The notes: generated by a model not told the origin, from the letters alone. Shown: positions 37,185 to 46,765, numbered from the stretch's first letter. The stretch is DNA of 64,000 nt from Lutibacter citreus (GCF_003260195.1 NZ_QEIH01000004.1:310001-374000); one strand, 5' to 3'. Program-made: numbers and translations.

Positions 37185-39599
37185 TTATTTTGAAGAAAGC
37201 ACAATTCCTTTTACGTCTGCTTTATAATTCACAAAAGAATTCCAAGGTCCGTTTAACCAAATTAAAACTTTATGTCCTTCTCCTGCAACAACAATTGGAC
37301 GAATATTTCTATATTCAGAATTAGAAGTAATGGCATTCCACTTTATAGTTGAAATATCATCATTTAAACTAATTTTCGCACTATAGATTTCGTGAATATT
37401 ATTCATTTTTTCTCCTGTAGAAGGATTTACATCTGTTGAAATATAAACCATACTTGGATCTTCTGGATCAAAAGCCATTAAACCTGTATAACTACTTTCC
37501 ATAGTATATAAACAAGTTCCGGCATATGCTATTTCCTTGTCAATCCACTTTTCTCCATCCCATGCTGCTATTCTATAACGATGATCATTATTACTTAAAT
37601 ACAACGAATATCCAATATGAGGATTGTTGTTTTTATCCTTACCCGTTGCACAAGTCCAAGCACTATTTGGTACGCTCTCAAAACCTTTTGGTTTCTTTTT
37701 AGTTTCACTTCCTACATAAATTTTTTCAGCTTCAGGAGTTCTTAAAGGCTCTTTAAGATCTTTAATTTTAGTACCATCTACGTTATAAAAAGCGCCATTT
37801 TTGAATTCAGCATAATACAAACTATTTCCATAGGCTCTTGGATGTCCATCGGTAAATGAAACTCCTACAGTATTCTTGTCCTTTTGAAAATATCTAGCAT
37901 ATGGTCGTTGACGTCCTTCAACATCATCGGCTATAAAATGAGTTCTGTTTCCCCAAGTTTCACCCTGATCTTTTGAAGTAATAAAACTTGGATTAAATGA
38001 TGGGCCATCTCTAAAAAAGTTATAAAGTGATTTCTCATTTTCCAAATAATACAAATTCATATAGGTGACTCCTTTTCTACCTTCATAATCGTGTGCAAAT
38101 GTTTTCTTGTCTCCCCATTCTAAATAATTTGTAGGTGAAGAAATATTATAATAATGATTCTTTTCATTACCATGTTTTGCCCAAACAGAGAGAATACTTC
38201 CATCAGGCCGAGCATACAATGCAGGTACATCATGATCATCGGCCTGAAAGTTTTTATCTAAGACAACCGTACCTTCATTGGTCTTTGTTTTAAAATCATA
38301 CACACTTACTTTTACATCTCCACTTTGTCCACTTAATCCTCCAATAATTAGCTTACCATTATTTATAATTGCACGTGGATCTTGATACCAGCACCAACCA
38401 CCATCATTCATAAAGGTAGTAAACTCACTTACTTCTTTTTTTGGTGGATTAACACTTTCTAACTTTTCAGCATATTTATACATTTCTGTACCCGCAGCTA
38501 AAAAAGCACCAACTCCATACAACTCAGTATAATTTGGAAAGCTATTTCCCGGAGCAGCACCAACTGGCTGAATATAACCGACCAAACCTTCTTCTGTAAC
38601 ACATTCAATTAAAGCTTCCCAACCTTTAAATAGGATAGGTTCATAAATCTTAGCATCTAAATATCCATTATTAATTCCCCAAGCTAAACCTTGTACAAAA
38701 AATGCAGAACCACTAATTTCTTTGGTAGGATATGCTTTTTCACCTCCTAAAATACCTGAAGACCAAGTTCCGTCTTTACGCTGTGTTTTTCTTAAAGTTT
38801 CAGCCATTTGTTGAAAAGTTTCAACATAAAATTGTTTTCCTTTCCAATCTTTTGGAAAATCTGGAATCATTAAAGCTAGACCTCCAAAAACCCATCCATT
38901 TCCACGAGACCAAAATACACCTTGCCCGTTTTCTTCTTTCTTTGTTAAATACTTTTTATCTCTATAAAACAAGTGTTCTTTTTTATCCCAAAGTGCATCA
39001 TATGTTTTGTGATATTGTTCATCCATATAATTTAAATACTTCTCATCACTTATCACTTTTGAAAGTCTTGCCCAAACTGGCGGAGCCATAAATAAAGCAT
39101 CAGCCCAATTCCATTGCCATTTATCTTTTTGATCACTGTTTAAAATAGAATCAAACTGTTTTCTTAAAGGTTTAATTAAATTTTGATGACCAAACATTGT
39201 ATACATATTTAAATACAATTGCCCCACAGCGTGATCATCTGCATGATACATTCTTTTATGTAATTCCCATTTATTCTTTAAACCAATTTCATATAACCAT
39301 TTAGAATATGTTGGATCTGCAGTTATAGTTGAAAACTCATACATCCCAGCATACAAAGCCGCTCCCATCCATTCTTTATCATTATATCTATTTCTATGAT
39401 GCCACTTTTTTTGATTTTCGGGTAAAGGTAAAGCTCTAAACTTCCCTTGATCTTCAAAAGTTCTAATCTGCCAATCTGCAACTTTTTTACTTATTGCTTT
39501 TACTTCTTTTTTTGAAGGTACTTTTGGCTGATTGTCACAACTTAATACAACTAATAGAATTACAGCACTAAGTAGTATTTTTAATAATTTAGATATCAT
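37185..39599 (-). CDS. GH105 fused to a BNR_4 (PL24/PL25-like) beta-propeller
   Basis: The 804-residue lipoprotein has lipobox VVLSC. Residues about 35-375 are an (alpha/alpha)6 GH105 unsaturated uronyl hydrolase: RMYHADDHAVGQ, WNWADALFMAPPVWARL (catalytic Asp in ADALFM), VFWSRGNGWVFGGLA and EISGSAFFVQGLAWG. Residues about 385-800 are a seven-bladed BNR_4 propeller: GWCWYQDPRAI, FQADDHDVPALYARPDG, VWAKHGNEKN, TYMNLYYLENE, GRQRPYARYF and ESSYTGLMAFDP. The DDHxVPAL and KHG strings, as I recall, match histidines of the PL24/PL25 ulvan-lyase fold. GH105 removes the 4,5-unsaturated uronate left by lyases, so lyase and hydrolase may be joined in one chain. The propeller could also only bind. It lies 16 bases after the DUF1080 gene. 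Confidence 0.85.
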   Translation of the reverse strand: MISKLLKILLSAVILLVVLSCDNQPKVPSKKEVKAISKKVADWQIRTFEDQGKFRALPLPENQKKWHHRNRYNDKEWMGAALYAGMYEFSTITADPTYSKWLYEIGLKNKWELHKRMYHADDHAVGQLYLNMYTMFGHQNLIKPLRKQFDSILNSDQKDKWQWNWADALFMAPPVWARLSKVISDEKYLNYMDEQYHKTYDALWDKKEHLFYRDKKYLTKKEENGQGVFWSRGNGWVFGGLALMIPDFPKDWKGKQFYVETFQQMAETLRKTQRKDGTWSSGILGGEKAYPTKEISGSAFFVQGLAWGINNGYLDAKIYEPILFKGWEALIECVTEEGLVGYIQPVGAAPGNSFPNYTELYGVGAFLAAGTEMYKYAEKLESVNPPKKEVSEFTTFMNDGGWCWYQDPRAIINNGKLIIGGLSGQSGDVKVSVYDFKTKTNEGTVVLDKNFQADDHDVPALYARPDGSILSVWAKHGNEKNHYYNISSPTNYLEWGDKKTFAHDYEGRKGVTYMNLYYLENEKSLYNFFRDGPSFNPSFITSKDQGETWGNRTHFIADDVEGRQRPYARYFQKDKNTVGVSFTDGHPRAYGNSLYYAEFKNGAFYNVDGTKIKDLKEPLRTPEAEKIYVGSETKKKPKGFESVPNSAWTCATGKDKNNNPHIGYSLYLSNNDHRYRIAAWDGEKWIDKEIAYAGTCLYTMESSYTGLMAFDPEDPSMVYISTDVNPSTGEKMNNIHEIYSAKISLNDDISTIKWNAITSNSEYRNIRPIVVAGEGHKVLIWLNGPWNSFVNYKADVKGIVLSSK

Positions 39600-39615
39600 A
39601 ATTAATGATTTATAA

Positions 39616-40980
39616 CTAGTTAAGTTCTTTTATTTTTATGTTCTTAAAATGAACTTCATCTCCGTGATCTTGTAAAAGAATAAGTCCTTCTTTTGCCTCT
39701 CCAAAATTTGGCCAGTTTTTATATTTACTATATTTAACTAGAGCTTTCCATTGTTGGGTACCTCTCACATATTCTACCATTTTACAACCGTTTAAAAAGT
39801 GTTGTACTTTTTGACCATCTACAACTATTCTAGCTCTATTCCAACTGCCTTTATTTACATATTTTTTTGTATAAAGTGAAGGGATATATTCTTGAGCATC
39901 TCCTCTAATTAAATCATACAAAGAAGATAACGTACGATTACCATCTACTCCTTTTTTAGCATCTGGATGCTTGTTATCATCTAATATTTGGAACTCACAA
40001 CCAATTGCTGAGCCTTTACCTTTATTTAAGTTTGTATCTACAAAATATTTAATACCACTATTGGCTCCATCTGTAAATTTAAAATCTAATTCTAAAATAA
40101 AATTTTCATAAGGCCTTGTAGTTACAATATCACCTCCGTTTTCAGATTCTGCACCACCAGATGCGTGAACAGAAAGAACCCCATCATTTATACTCCAACC
40201 TTTATCTGGAAAATTATCTTTTTTTGCACCTCTCCAACCATTTGTTGTTTTTCCATCCCAAAGCATTTTCCATCCATTTTCTTTTTCAACCTTGGTAAGT
40301 TCATTATTTAAATAACTAATAAGAGGAGCCGTAGTTTCAAACTTATAATCATCTGAAATTTCTGTTAACTTAATATTTTTCCATCTTGTTTTTTTACCAA
40401 TTTTAGCTCCACTAGCTGCATGGACTTGCAGAGCTATAAAACCTGCTTCTACTTTTTCTTCAACTAGGTTTGCTATATTTACACCATTAATCCAAGTAGC
40501 AATTCTGTTACCACTAGCAATTACCTTCACCTTATTCCATTCACCATCAATATATGCTGTTTTTACTTCAGGATTGTATTCAACAGTATACCTCCAACCA
40601 TATCTACTTTGATCAAATATACCTCCATTCCATCTTCTGGTAGACGTTTCAGCTTCTATTTGCGGTCCAAAAACAGATTCATTTCCTTTAGAAGGATCGT
40701 AATGACTTCTTATTTGAACACCTCCATTTAAAGTTTCATCAATTTTAATTTCATATTCTAAAATAAAATTTTTGTACTCTTTTTTTGTTGATAAATAGGT
40801 ACTAGGAGATCCTTTTGTTGATGTTCCAACAATAGCGTTATTTTCTACTTCAAATTTAGCAAAACCATTTAAAGCTTTCCAACCTTTTAGATTTTTACCA
40901 TTAAAAAGGTCTATTGATTTTTGAGCATTTACACTTAAAACTACCGTTAAAAATGCAACTAAGGTGATTAATTTTCTCAT
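39616..40980 (-). CDS. Protein with two DUF1080 (3-keto-glucoside hydrolase-like) domains
   Basis: The 454-residue protein has a signal peptide ending VNAQ. Two laminarinase-like beta-sandwich DUF1080 domains follow: about 22-205 (LFNGKNLKGWKALNG, FILEYEIKIDETLNGGVQIRS) and about 235-452 (MLWDGKTTNGWRGAKKDNF, ENFILELDFKFTDGANSGIKYF, GSAIGCEFQILDD, GLILLQDHGDEVHFKNIKI). The family is annotated as 3-keto-disaccharide hydrolase after enzymes that cut glycosides oxidised at C3, though many members have no proven activity. The duplication may join two specificities. It is the second gene of the GH2-DUF1080-GH105-sulfatase operon, with 8- and 16-base gaps, so it should be periplasmic and used with them. 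Confidence 0.85.
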   Translation of the reverse strand: MRKLITLVAFLTVVLSVNAQKSIDLFNGKNLKGWKALNGFAKFEVENNAIVGTSTKGSPSTYLSTKKEYKNFILEYEIKIDETLNGGVQIRSHYDPSKGNESVFGPQIEAETSTRRWNGGIFDQSRYGWRYTVEYNPEVKTAYIDGEWNKVKVIASGNRIATWINGVNIANLVEEKVEAGFIALQVHAASGAKIGKKTRWKNIKLTEISDDYKFETTAPLISYLNNELTKVEKENGWKMLWDGKTTNGWRGAKKDNFPDKGWSINDGVLSVHASGGAESENGGDIVTTRPYENFILELDFKFTDGANSGIKYFVDTNLNKGKGSAIGCEFQILDDNKHPDAKKGVDGNRTLSSLYDLIRGDAQEYIPSLYTKKYVNKGSWNRARIVVDGQKVQHFLNGCKMVEYVRGTQQWKALVKYSKYKNWPNFGEAKEGLILLQDHGDEVHFKNIKIKELN

Positions 40981-40988
40981 TATATATA

Positions 40989-43496
40989 TTAGTGTTTAAC
41001 TTTTTTTACTGCTTTCCCTTCTCCAATTTTTTCGTATAAATTTTTCGTTTCTTTTTCTAAAGTAACAATTGGATTTACTTCTACAATTCCGAATTCATTA
41101 TTTTTATCTATTCCTTTTCCAACAATTTTTATATAACGAATTTCTTGTTGCTTTGGAAAAATAAAAGCTTCTAAGGCTGCATTTCTATTACTTATACCTA
41201 CAAATAATGGAATCCAATTTTTATTATCTACAGAACCTGAAATTTCTAAATTGAATTTATTACCAATAGCTTTATATAAATTTAATTTAACACCGTTAAC
41301 TAAACTTATTTTCTTCAAATCAATATTAAATTCAGAAGTTCCTGTTGCAAACCAAAAAGTTTCTAAATTTCCATCAACAGCATTTATAGCTTTTGTTTCT
41401 TTCTCTTCTTTTGAAGCTGAAACTTTATAATTTGAAATTGTCTTTTTATAATTTACGGTAAACCCATGTTCTTTATTAATTGTTCCAGAAATCCCTTTGG
41501 CTATCAATTTATTTGCTCCGTCTTTTAAAACAACATTCCATTTAAAACTTTTGGTTTGTTTCCCTAAAGATTTTCCATTTTGAAATAATTCCACTTCATT
41601 CATATTTGAAAAAACCTGATATACTTTTTCTGGTTTACCTCCGCGTTCTGTCCAAAATGGAGATTCTAAATACAATACAGGTTCTTTACTCCATCTAGAT
41701 TTTAATAAATAGAAAACATCTTTCTTTTCTCTATCAAAGGTCAATAACCCTTTTTGATTTATGTGTGGTTTTGTATCACCTCTATGAGCAGCTCCAAAAT
41801 CAGCAAAAGACCACCAATTTACACCACTTAACCAATCTAACTTTTCAATTTGATTTAAGTGAGACTCCATAAAATCATTTTGAAATTCAATACTAAAATC
41901 TTGCTTTTGAGGATTTTCAGAATGCACTCTTATATCAGATCCCGCCCCAAATTCAGAAAGAATTAATGGTTTATTCGGATCCATATTGTGTAACTCATTT
42001 AAACGATCAGTTAATGTATTATAATGTGTTCCATACCAACCTCTGTATAAATTATACCCAAATATATCTGGTATTTGTACTATTTTTAATTCTGACCCGT
42101 GATTTTGATCACCAATTACAAAAACAGTTTTCCGAATAGGATCTTGACTATGAATAAAATCGTTTTGTCTTTTTAATAAATCGTAGTTTTTTGCTTTGCC
42201 ATCACCTCTATCCGTTAACCAAACTTCATTTCCCATTCCCCAAACTATAATCGAAGAATGATTGTAATGCTGGTTAATTAAATCAGTCATCATACTTCTA
42301 AGGTTTTTCTCGTATTCAGGTTTATCTGTTGTAAAGCCAACATATGGAATTTCTTCCCAAACCAATATTCCAAGCTTATCACATAATTGCAAAACATATT
42401 CATTTTGCTGATAATGTGCTAACCTAAGCCAATTAACACCAATTTCTTTCATTAACTTAATATCCTTAAAATGCTGACTTAATGGTAAAGCATTTCCTTT
42501 TTTATAGTAATCTTGATGTCTATTTAAGCCGTGTAATTTATAAGGTTTTCCATTTAAAAAGAAGCCTTTGTCTGCTGTAAATTCAAACCATTTAAAACCG
42601 TGATTTGTTGAAACTTTATCTACAACTTTCTTATTAACAATTAATTGAATTTCAACCTTGTACAAAATAGGGTTTTCAGGACTCCATAATTCTGGTTTTA
42701 AAATTTTATGAGTTGGAATAATTACGTTTTTAGTTTCATTTGCAGCAACAACTGTATTTATTTTTTTTGAAGAAATTTTGGTTCCTTCATAATCAAAAAT
42801 AGTAGCAATTAACGTTATGTTTGATTTTTCAGTTCCCCCATTATCTATTTCAACAGTTGTTTTTAAATTAGATGAATTAGAATTTGTGTTTTCACTCCAA
42901 ACCCTATAACCAGAATCAGCAAAATGTGTTCTAGAAATTGCAACGTTTTCAGATGAAAGCAATTCTACCGAACGGTATAAACCACCATAAAAATTAAAAT
43001 CTCCTTTAACTGGTGCCAAGGTTTTATCAATTTTATTTGAAACCTTTACATCAATTACATTATTTCCTTTTTTTAATTTCTTTGTCAATTCAATAGAAAA
43101 AGCACTGTAACCACCAAAATGTTCTGCTATCTGTTTACCATTTAAATAAACAACAGCTTGCTGACCGGCAGCATTAAAACGAATATAATTTCGCTTTTTT
43201 AATTGTTCTTTTGAAAAGGAAATATTTTTTCTATACCAAGATGTAGCTTTTCGGTAATCTTTAGTTTCTAAAACATCTAAATTATTCCACGTGTGCGGCA
43301 ACGAAATTTGTGAATATTCAATGTCTTTTTCAATAGGTAAATCCTCAGAATCTTTTTCTAAATACAACCAATTATCATTAATACTTTTTGAATTTGACCA
43401 GATAGGCTCAAATTTTATTTGCTGACTTTTTATAGAAGTATTAACCACTAGTATAGTGGCTAACATAATAAAAATATTTTTCATTTTTAGTTTCAT
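40989..43496 (-). CDS. GH2 beta-galactosidase-like enzyme with C-terminal discoidin (F5/8 C) domain
   Basis: The 835-residue protein has a signal peptide (the ATG four codons in, MKNIFIMLATIL, may be the real start). GH2 domains: INDNWLYLEKD, ISLPHTWNNLDVLE, SWYRKNISFSKE, FYGGLYRSVEL, HGLNRHQDYYKKG, acid/base in VWGMGNEVWL (Glu about 423), nucleophile in LILSEFGAGSDIR (Glu about 515), then an Ig-like segment with NEVELFQNGKSLGK. The last about 140 residues form a discoidin-like sandwich (AINAVDGNLETFWFA, EIRYIKIVG) probably binding carbohydrate. The barrel resembles beta-glucuronidase as much as beta-galactosidase. It is the first gene of the operon ending at 35751, and its promoter holds the TAAC triple repeat shared with the divergent regulator. 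Confidence 0.88.
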   Translation of the reverse strand: MKLKMKNIFIMLATILVVNTSIKSQQIKFEPIWSNSKSINDNWLYLEKDSEDLPIEKDIEYSQISLPHTWNNLDVLETKDYRKATSWYRKNISFSKEQLKKRNYIRFNAAGQQAVVYLNGKQIAEHFGGYSAFSIELTKKLKKGNNVIDVKVSNKIDKTLAPVKGDFNFYGGLYRSVELLSSENVAISRTHFADSGYRVWSENTNSNSSNLKTTVEIDNGGTEKSNITLIATIFDYEGTKISSKKINTVVAANETKNVIIPTHKILKPELWSPENPILYKVEIQLIVNKKVVDKVSTNHGFKWFEFTADKGFFLNGKPYKLHGLNRHQDYYKKGNALPLSQHFKDIKLMKEIGVNWLRLAHYQQNEYVLQLCDKLGILVWEEIPYVGFTTDKPEYEKNLRSMMTDLINQHYNHSSIIVWGMGNEVWLTDRGDGKAKNYDLLKRQNDFIHSQDPIRKTVFVIGDQNHGSELKIVQIPDIFGYNLYRGWYGTHYNTLTDRLNELHNMDPNKPLILSEFGAGSDIRVHSENPQKQDFSIEFQNDFMESHLNQIEKLDWLSGVNWWSFADFGAAHRGDTKPHINQKGLLTFDREKKDVFYLLKSRWSKEPVLYLESPFWTERGGKPEKVYQVFSNMNEVELFQNGKSLGKQTKSFKWNVVLKDGANKLIAKGISGTINKEHGFTVNYKKTISNYKVSASKEEKETKAINAVDGNLETFWFATGTSEFNIDLKKISLVNGVKLNLYKAIGNKFNLEISGSVDNKNWIPLFVGISNRNAALEAFIFPKQQEIRYIKIVGKGIDKNNEFGIVEVNPIVTLEKETKNLYEKIGEGKAVKKVKH

Positions 43497-43547
43497 TACA
43501 TTTTAAACTGAGTACAAGTTACCACAACCAATTAATTTATTTATATT

Positions 43548-43577
43548 TAACCTGAATTTAACGGTACTTGTAACGGT
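43548..43577. promoter_or_regulatory. Triple direct-repeat operator candidate, second copy
   Basis: Half-sites TAACCTG starting at 43548, TAACGGT at 43559 and TAACGGT at 43571, with spacings of 11 and 12 bp, the same as at 18733-18762. The array ends 19 bases before the ATG of the regulator and lies 52 bases before the GH2 ATG. Between the two copies the half-sites and the flanking TTAAA are conserved while the spacer bases differ, as expected for a protein-binding site. Confidence 0.7.
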
Positions 43578-43596
43578 TAAAAACACACTAAAGGTA

Positions 43597-44742
43597 ATGA
43601 TTTCAGAAGAAAAAAAGTTAGCGCTTACCGAAGAAATAATTAAGAGTAAAGTATTTCAAAAATCACCGAAAAGCTCGGCTCTTTTAAGGTTTTTAGTAAA
43701 AGCTAATATTAATGGAAGCTTTTTAAAAGAAGATATTATTGATTTAGAATTTTTTGGTTCTAAATCTAGTTTTGATAAAACCAACCCAAGAGTTAGAGTA
43801 AACATATATAATCTTCGAAAAAAACTAACAACCTATTACAATACTATTGGAACAGATAAAGATTGGCGAATATTTATAGACAAAGGCCAATATAGCGTAC
43901 GATTTGAAAAACAATTTACAAGTAAAAAAATTCTTTCTAATTTAAAGCCAAAATATGTATTCCCATACATTCTTTTATTTCTTTTTGGATTATTTATATT
44001 TTTCAACAATTTAAAACCAACAGCGCATTCACTTTGGAAAAGTTTCTTTCAAAATAATAAGCCTACAACTTTAGTTATTGGTGATGCCTTTGGAATTATT
44101 GGAAAAACAATAACAGGTTCATCTGGCTGGACTCGTGATTATAACATAAACAACTCGGAAGATTATTATAAACTTTTAGAGGAGAAACCCGAGTTAAAAA
44201 GCATTACTAAGCCTGCAACCTATTCTTACATTACAGAAATGGGCGCCCAAGCATCCTATGATTTAGCTAGATTATTTGCTAAATATAATAGCTATTTTGA
44301 TATTAGATATTCATCTAACACCTCTATGATTGATTTAAAAAACGTGAATTCAATATATGTTGGACCTGTTAGAAATGAAAATAAATTCATATCAATCTTT
44401 AACAATGCTAATCCTTATTTTAAAATAGAAGATAAAAAAGTAACGTTTTCTGGTCACCCTACTTTACCTACAAAATTTTTAAATTTAAGTACGTCTGGAA
44501 AAGAATCTGACATTGCAATAGTATCAAGAATTCCTGGACCACAAAATACCACTCAATTTATATTTTTCTCTGATCACGGTATGGGTGTTATGGCAACTAT
44601 TGAATATTTTACAAATAAAGATTCTTTAAAGATTTTTGAAAAACAATTAAAAGGAAAACAAAATTTTACGGCAATTTATAAAGCAATTGGTAAAGATAGA
44701 ACCAATATGGATTTAAAAACTTTATTAGTTGTGCCGTTTTAA
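43597..44742 (+). CDS. ToxR/CadC-like transmembrane one-component regulator, paralogue
   Basis: The 381-residue protein matches that at 18805-19965 along its length. The N-terminal DNA-binding-like domain (about 1-110) carries SSALLRFLVKANINGSFLKE, DLEFFGSKSSFDKTNPRVRV, NIYNLRKKLTTYYN and DKGQYSVRFE. One TM helix lies at about 119-138 (YVFPYILLFLFGLFIFF), followed by a periplasmic domain of unknown fold with LVIGDAFGIIGKTITG, GWTRDYNINN, LLEEKPELK and FIFFSDHGMGVMATIEYFTN. The best conserved stretches in the outer domain are the VIGDxFGIxG and GWTRD strings, so a ligand site may lie there. It is divergent from the GH2-GH105 operon across the repeat array. Ligand and mechanism are unknown. Membrane-tethered direct activation is inferred from topology. 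Confidence 0.75.
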   Translation: MISEEKKLALTEEIIKSKVFQKSPKSSALLRFLVKANINGSFLKEDIIDLEFFGSKSSFDKTNPRVRVNIYNLRKKLTTYYNTIGTDKDWRIFIDKGQYSVRFEKQFTSKKILSNLKPKYVFPYILLFLFGLFIFFNNLKPTAHSLWKSFFQNNKPTTLVIGDAFGIIGKTITGSSGWTRDYNINNSEDYYKLLEEKPELKSITKPATYSYITEMGAQASYDLARLFAKYNSYFDIRYSSNTSMIDLKNVNSIYVGPVRNENKFISIFNNANPYFKIEDKKVTFSGHPTLPTKFLNLSTSGKESDIAIVSRIPGPQNTTQFIFFSDHGMGVMATIEYFTNKDSLKIFEKQLKGKQNFTAIYKAIGKDRTNMDLKTLLVVPF

Positions 44743-44750
44743 AAATAATT

Positions 44751-45671
44751 TTAATTTTTTAGCAACTCTTTTTTTCTTTTAATTAATCTTATTGGTGTTC
44801 CTTGTGGATCATATAAATCTATAATAATAGCTCCATTTTTGTTAAAACGAGTTTCTCCAACTTTTACGGCCCCACCATAAACCATTCTTTTTGCCAATTC
44901 CTCAGGATTTTCAGAATTAAAGGCAATATGTATTATATTATGTGATTGTTTGGCTAAACTTTTTACTACATCTTTACCAAATAACTCAAAAGTCATATTC
45001 ATATTCTTATCACCTATATAAGGCACGCGATAAGTTCTTAAATTGTTTTTCTCTTTTACAATGTCTTTAGACCAAGGAATTTTTAAATCCATAAACTCTA
45101 CATACCATAAAGATGCTATTTTTTGATCAGCCACGTTAAAAGCAAAATGTTCAAACCTAATATTACTCTTAACTGGTTGAGCAAAAAACGGATTTACTCT
45201 ATGTATAAGTTGTAAAGGAAAACCATTAGGATCTCTTAAATTTAAAACATAATCTCCTATTTTATTTGTGTATAAATCTTCTTCTTGCTTCGCTCCATTT
45301 GAAAGCATTTTTGTTGAAATTTCATTTATAGAAGAATGGCCTTCAAACGCTAAATGAAATGCATTTAAATTAATATCATCATAATTAATTCTCAAGCTTT
45401 TATCAGAACTTAATTCCAACATAAAATTATGATCTTTATCTGCTACATAAATAACTTCACTATTATCTGACGCTATTATTTCAAGGCCAACATTATTAAC
45501 ATACCATTTTGCTGTAGCTACTTTATCTGCGACATTAATCCTTAAATGTTCAAAGGTAATTGGAACTAATTCTTTTTTTATATTTTGAGCAAAAGTTATA
45601 TTCAATAAAAAAATAAACAAAAGAGATAGCAAGAATAGGTTTTTTGACTTCATAAAAAATATTTTATTCAA
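44751..45671 (-). CDS. Exported protein with two VOC (glyoxalase-like) domains
   Basis: The 306-residue protein has a signal peptide ending ITFAQ. A start at the sixth codon beyond the first ATG (MKSKNLFLL, ATG at 45653) is equally good. Two vicinal-oxygen-chelate modules follow: about 35-155 (FEHLRINVADKVATAKWYVNNVGL, FHLAFEGHSSINE, DPNGFPLQLIHR) and about 170-300 (FEHFAFNVADQKIASLWYVEFM, IHIAFNSENPEEL, DPQGTPIRLIKR). Metal-ligand His and Glu positions are partly visible (HLRINVA, HAFNVAD-like starts). VOC proteins include dioxygenases, isomerases and lyases. No reaction can be named. Location at the end of the PUL core and export suggest a periplasmic role, perhaps with a reactive sugar product. 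It is convergent with the membrane regulator, 8 bases apart. Confidence 0.78.
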   Translation of the reverse strand: MNKIFFMKSKNLFLLSLLFIFLLNITFAQNIKKELVPITFEHLRINVADKVATAKWYVNNVGLEIIASDNSEVIYVADKDHNFMLELSSDKSLRINYDDINLNAFHLAFEGHSSINEISTKMLSNGAKQEEDLYTNKIGDYVLNLRDPNGFPLQLIHRVNPFFAQPVKSNIRFEHFAFNVADQKIASLWYVEFMDLKIPWSKDIVKEKNNLRTYRVPYIGDKNMNMTFELFGKDVVKSLAKQSHNIIHIAFNSENPEELAKRMVYGGAVKVGETRFNKNGAIIIDLYDPQGTPIRLIKRKKELLKN

Positions 45672-46180
45672 ATTTAAACATTTATTCTACTCCATAAAAC
45701 TAAATACTTATAGAGTTAATCTTTAACAAAATTCACAATACTAAAAAATTACAACTACAACAATTACACTTAAATATCCAATAATCACAAAATCAAAATT
45801 TGTTTAATCAACTGAAATTTTAATCCTTTAATATCTTTTCAATTTCAGTATAAAAGTTATCATTCAAATATAAAATTAAACCTTAAAAAACTGGTAAATT
45901 TCTTAGCAGAAACTTAAATTTGTATCTAATGAATTGATATGAAAATAACTTTATAACATATTAGATCTTTAAAGCATTTAACATTTAGAAATATCTTATT
46001 TTTATCACAAAGTTATTTATTAATTTTTCACAATAAAACTTAACAAGCTAATGGAAAAAACAACTATCTAATCAACTTGTTTTATTCATGTATAAATATT
46101 TAACGAATTAAAAAATGTACTTTTAAAAAGAACAATAATTTCACTTAAAAACAAACATTAATAAATTAATATTCATAATT
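45672..46180. other. 509-base AT-rich intergenic region
   Basis: The region is divergent between the VOC protein (minus) and the PPOX-like gene (plus). I see no coding frame, RNA gene or clear repeat. Promoters for both genes are expected, but no convincing paired -33/-7 boxes stand out in DNA this rich in A and T. Confidence 0.6.
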
Positions 46181-46576
46181 ATGAAAATGCCTCAAGAAGT
46201 TATCAGACTATTAAATGACAACGAAGCTACAAAAGTTATAACATCAGTATCCTCAAAAGGAATTCCGCACACTATAGTTGTTGGGAGCACTATGGCCCCA
46301 CAAGAAGATTTAGTTTGTGCAGCTGAAATATTAATGCAAAAGACAGCGAGTAATTTAAAAGAAAATCCAAATGTTAGTGTCTTAGCTGTAAAAGGTATGG
46401 TGTCTTACCAAGTTGTTGCGAAGGTAAAAGACCACCAAACAGAAGGAGTTATATTTGATAAAGTTAAAGCTGATCTTGAAAAGAAGGGCTTACCATGCAG
46501 AGGTGTTTGGTTGTTTGAACCAACTGAAGCATATAACCAAAGTGCGGGTCCAGATGCAGGTAAAAAAATAGCATAA
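46181..46576 (+). CDS. Pyridoxamine 5'-phosphate oxidase-like flavoprotein (split barrel)
   Basis: The 131-residue cytoplasmic protein has the FMN-binding split-barrel pattern: LLNDNEATKVITSVSSKGIPHTI (first strands), CAAEILMQKTASNLKENPNVSV and SYQVVAKVKDHQTEG. Members of this family bind FMN or F420 and act as small oxidoreductases. This one is too short and divergent to be PdxH itself. The C-terminal sequence ends in GPDAGKKIA. It stands alone between the VOC gene and an SSB gene and has no evident link to glycan use, so it may be a resident housekeeping gene. It is followed by a terminator about 170 bases on. Confidence 0.75.
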   Translation: MKMPQEVIRLLNDNEATKVITSVSSKGIPHTIVVGSTMAPQEDLVCAAEILMQKTASNLKENPNVSVLAVKGMVSYQVVAKVKDHQTEGVIFDKVKADLEKKGLPCRGVWLFEPTEAYNQSAGPDAGKKIA

Positions 46577-46742
46577 ATCTTCCGATCATATCTTACATTT
46601 TGTAAGGATATTATTTTGCTCACACTGCTTTTTGGCTACTATGTATAGTTATTTTATAGTAAAAGATATTATTAAACTATTCAAATATATAGCCCTAGGG
46701 TTAAATTAAAACTTAGTAAAACATTAATGATTATTCATTAAA

Positions 46743-46765
46743 AAACCACCCAAATTGGGTGGTTT
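46743..46765. terminator. Bidirectional terminator hairpin
   Basis: AAACCACCC and GGGTGGTTT pair around a short AAATT-type loop, with A-rich sequence before and TTAATTTTT after. It lies between the plus-strand PPOX-like gene and the minus-strand ssb gene and can end both. Confidence 0.8.
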
